From NCBI GenBank assembly GCA_947088345.1, contig CAMUGE010000008.1, positions 1-64,000 on the forward strand: 64,000 bases of DNA, written 5' to 3'. The DNA is from an uncultured Roseburia sp. (GTDB taxonomy: Bacteria; Bacillota; Clostridia; Lachnospirales; Lachnospiraceae). The translations under genes and the position numbers were made by a program. The notes under the pieces were generated by a model, which was not told the origin of the DNA, made no database searches, and saw only the letters and a list, made by a program, of their open reading frames with translations. How positions within the stretch are numbered: the stretch's first letter is position 1; each line of letters opens with the position of its first letter. Of the stretch, positions 63,916-64,000 are shown one piece after another.

Positions 63916-64000
63916 TACAAATGCCTCCTTACCGGAGCGACTGCCTCTTTTTTATTTCGAGTATCGTCTCCGCTTTTCTATATCATCAATGCGTTTTAAC
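63916..64000. other. Region upstream of copA, cut by the window edge
   Basis: The copA ribosome site (AAGGAGGC on the minus strand) is seen. A copper-responsive operator could lie here or beyond the window; no clear CopY- or CsoR-type palindrome is visible. Confidence 0.3.

Overview
The window looks like the chromosome of a spore-forming, Gram-positive clostridium, most probably a gut Lachnospiraceae. The pointers are a Firmicute-type S10-spc-alpha ribosomal supercluster with the clostridial KOW-protein gene between map and infA, an endosporulation block (spoIIR, yabP-yabQ, spoIIE), type Z S14, BspA-like leucine-rich secreted proteins and ChW repeats. No rRNA or tRNA gene was recognised. Assignments rest on reading the sequence and on family knowledge; no search was run.

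Region 1 (1-17.6 kb) is a run of same-strand genes for secreted or membrane-anchored proteins: two BspA-like LRR proteins, a Big2-ChW-cysteine peptidase protein, a zinc-ribbon membrane protein, an anchored DUF5050-like protein, three small exported proteins and a 1742-residue mosaic protein (NlpC/P60-like, chitobiase-C-like, InlB-type repeats, cohesin-like, LRR). These share C-terminal modules. A broken VWA gene and a decayed IS110 transposase lie among them.

Region 2 (17.6-22.8 kb) is an accessory island: an ISL3-family insertion sequence with 24-bp terminal inverted repeats and a frameshifted transposase, then a minus-strand operon of Dcm-type cytosine methyltransferase (with an N-terminal ribbon-helix-helix), EcoRII-type endonuclease and Vsr mismatch endonuclease, from one clear promoter.

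Region 3 (22.8-28.1 kb) holds an Rrf2-family regulator divergent from cysK-metY (sulfur assimilation) with a palindrome over the cysK -35 box, then spoIIR, a DUF1934 gene and a small membrane protein. Region 4 (28.1-45.6 kb) is the complete S10-spc-alpha cluster with secY, adk, map, infA and rpoA; it carries an internal terminator plus promoter (rplB/rpsS), a second promoter before rpmJ, a long structured gap before rpsM and a tandem hairpin array before rpoA.

Region 5 (45.6-51.1 kb) has a CDF metal exporter, an arabinose-isomerase-like enzyme, an FAD oxidoreductase, a HAD hydrolase and an exported FKBP isomerase. Region 6 (51.2-60.2 kb) is the conserved hup-rqcP-yabP-yabQ-divIC / spoIIE-tilS-hpt-ftsH neighbourhood, interrupted by an aldo/keto reductase; spoIIE has a Spo0A-type promoter. 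Region 7 (60.2-64 kb) has a lipoprotein gene behind helically phased TTCTTAA repeats and a CopA copper ATPase with a CopZ-like domain fused at its C-terminus.

The most interesting non-genic signal is a structured 84-bp repeat present twice (about 26.9 and 46.6 kb). It keeps both a multi-hairpin fold and an open reading frame.
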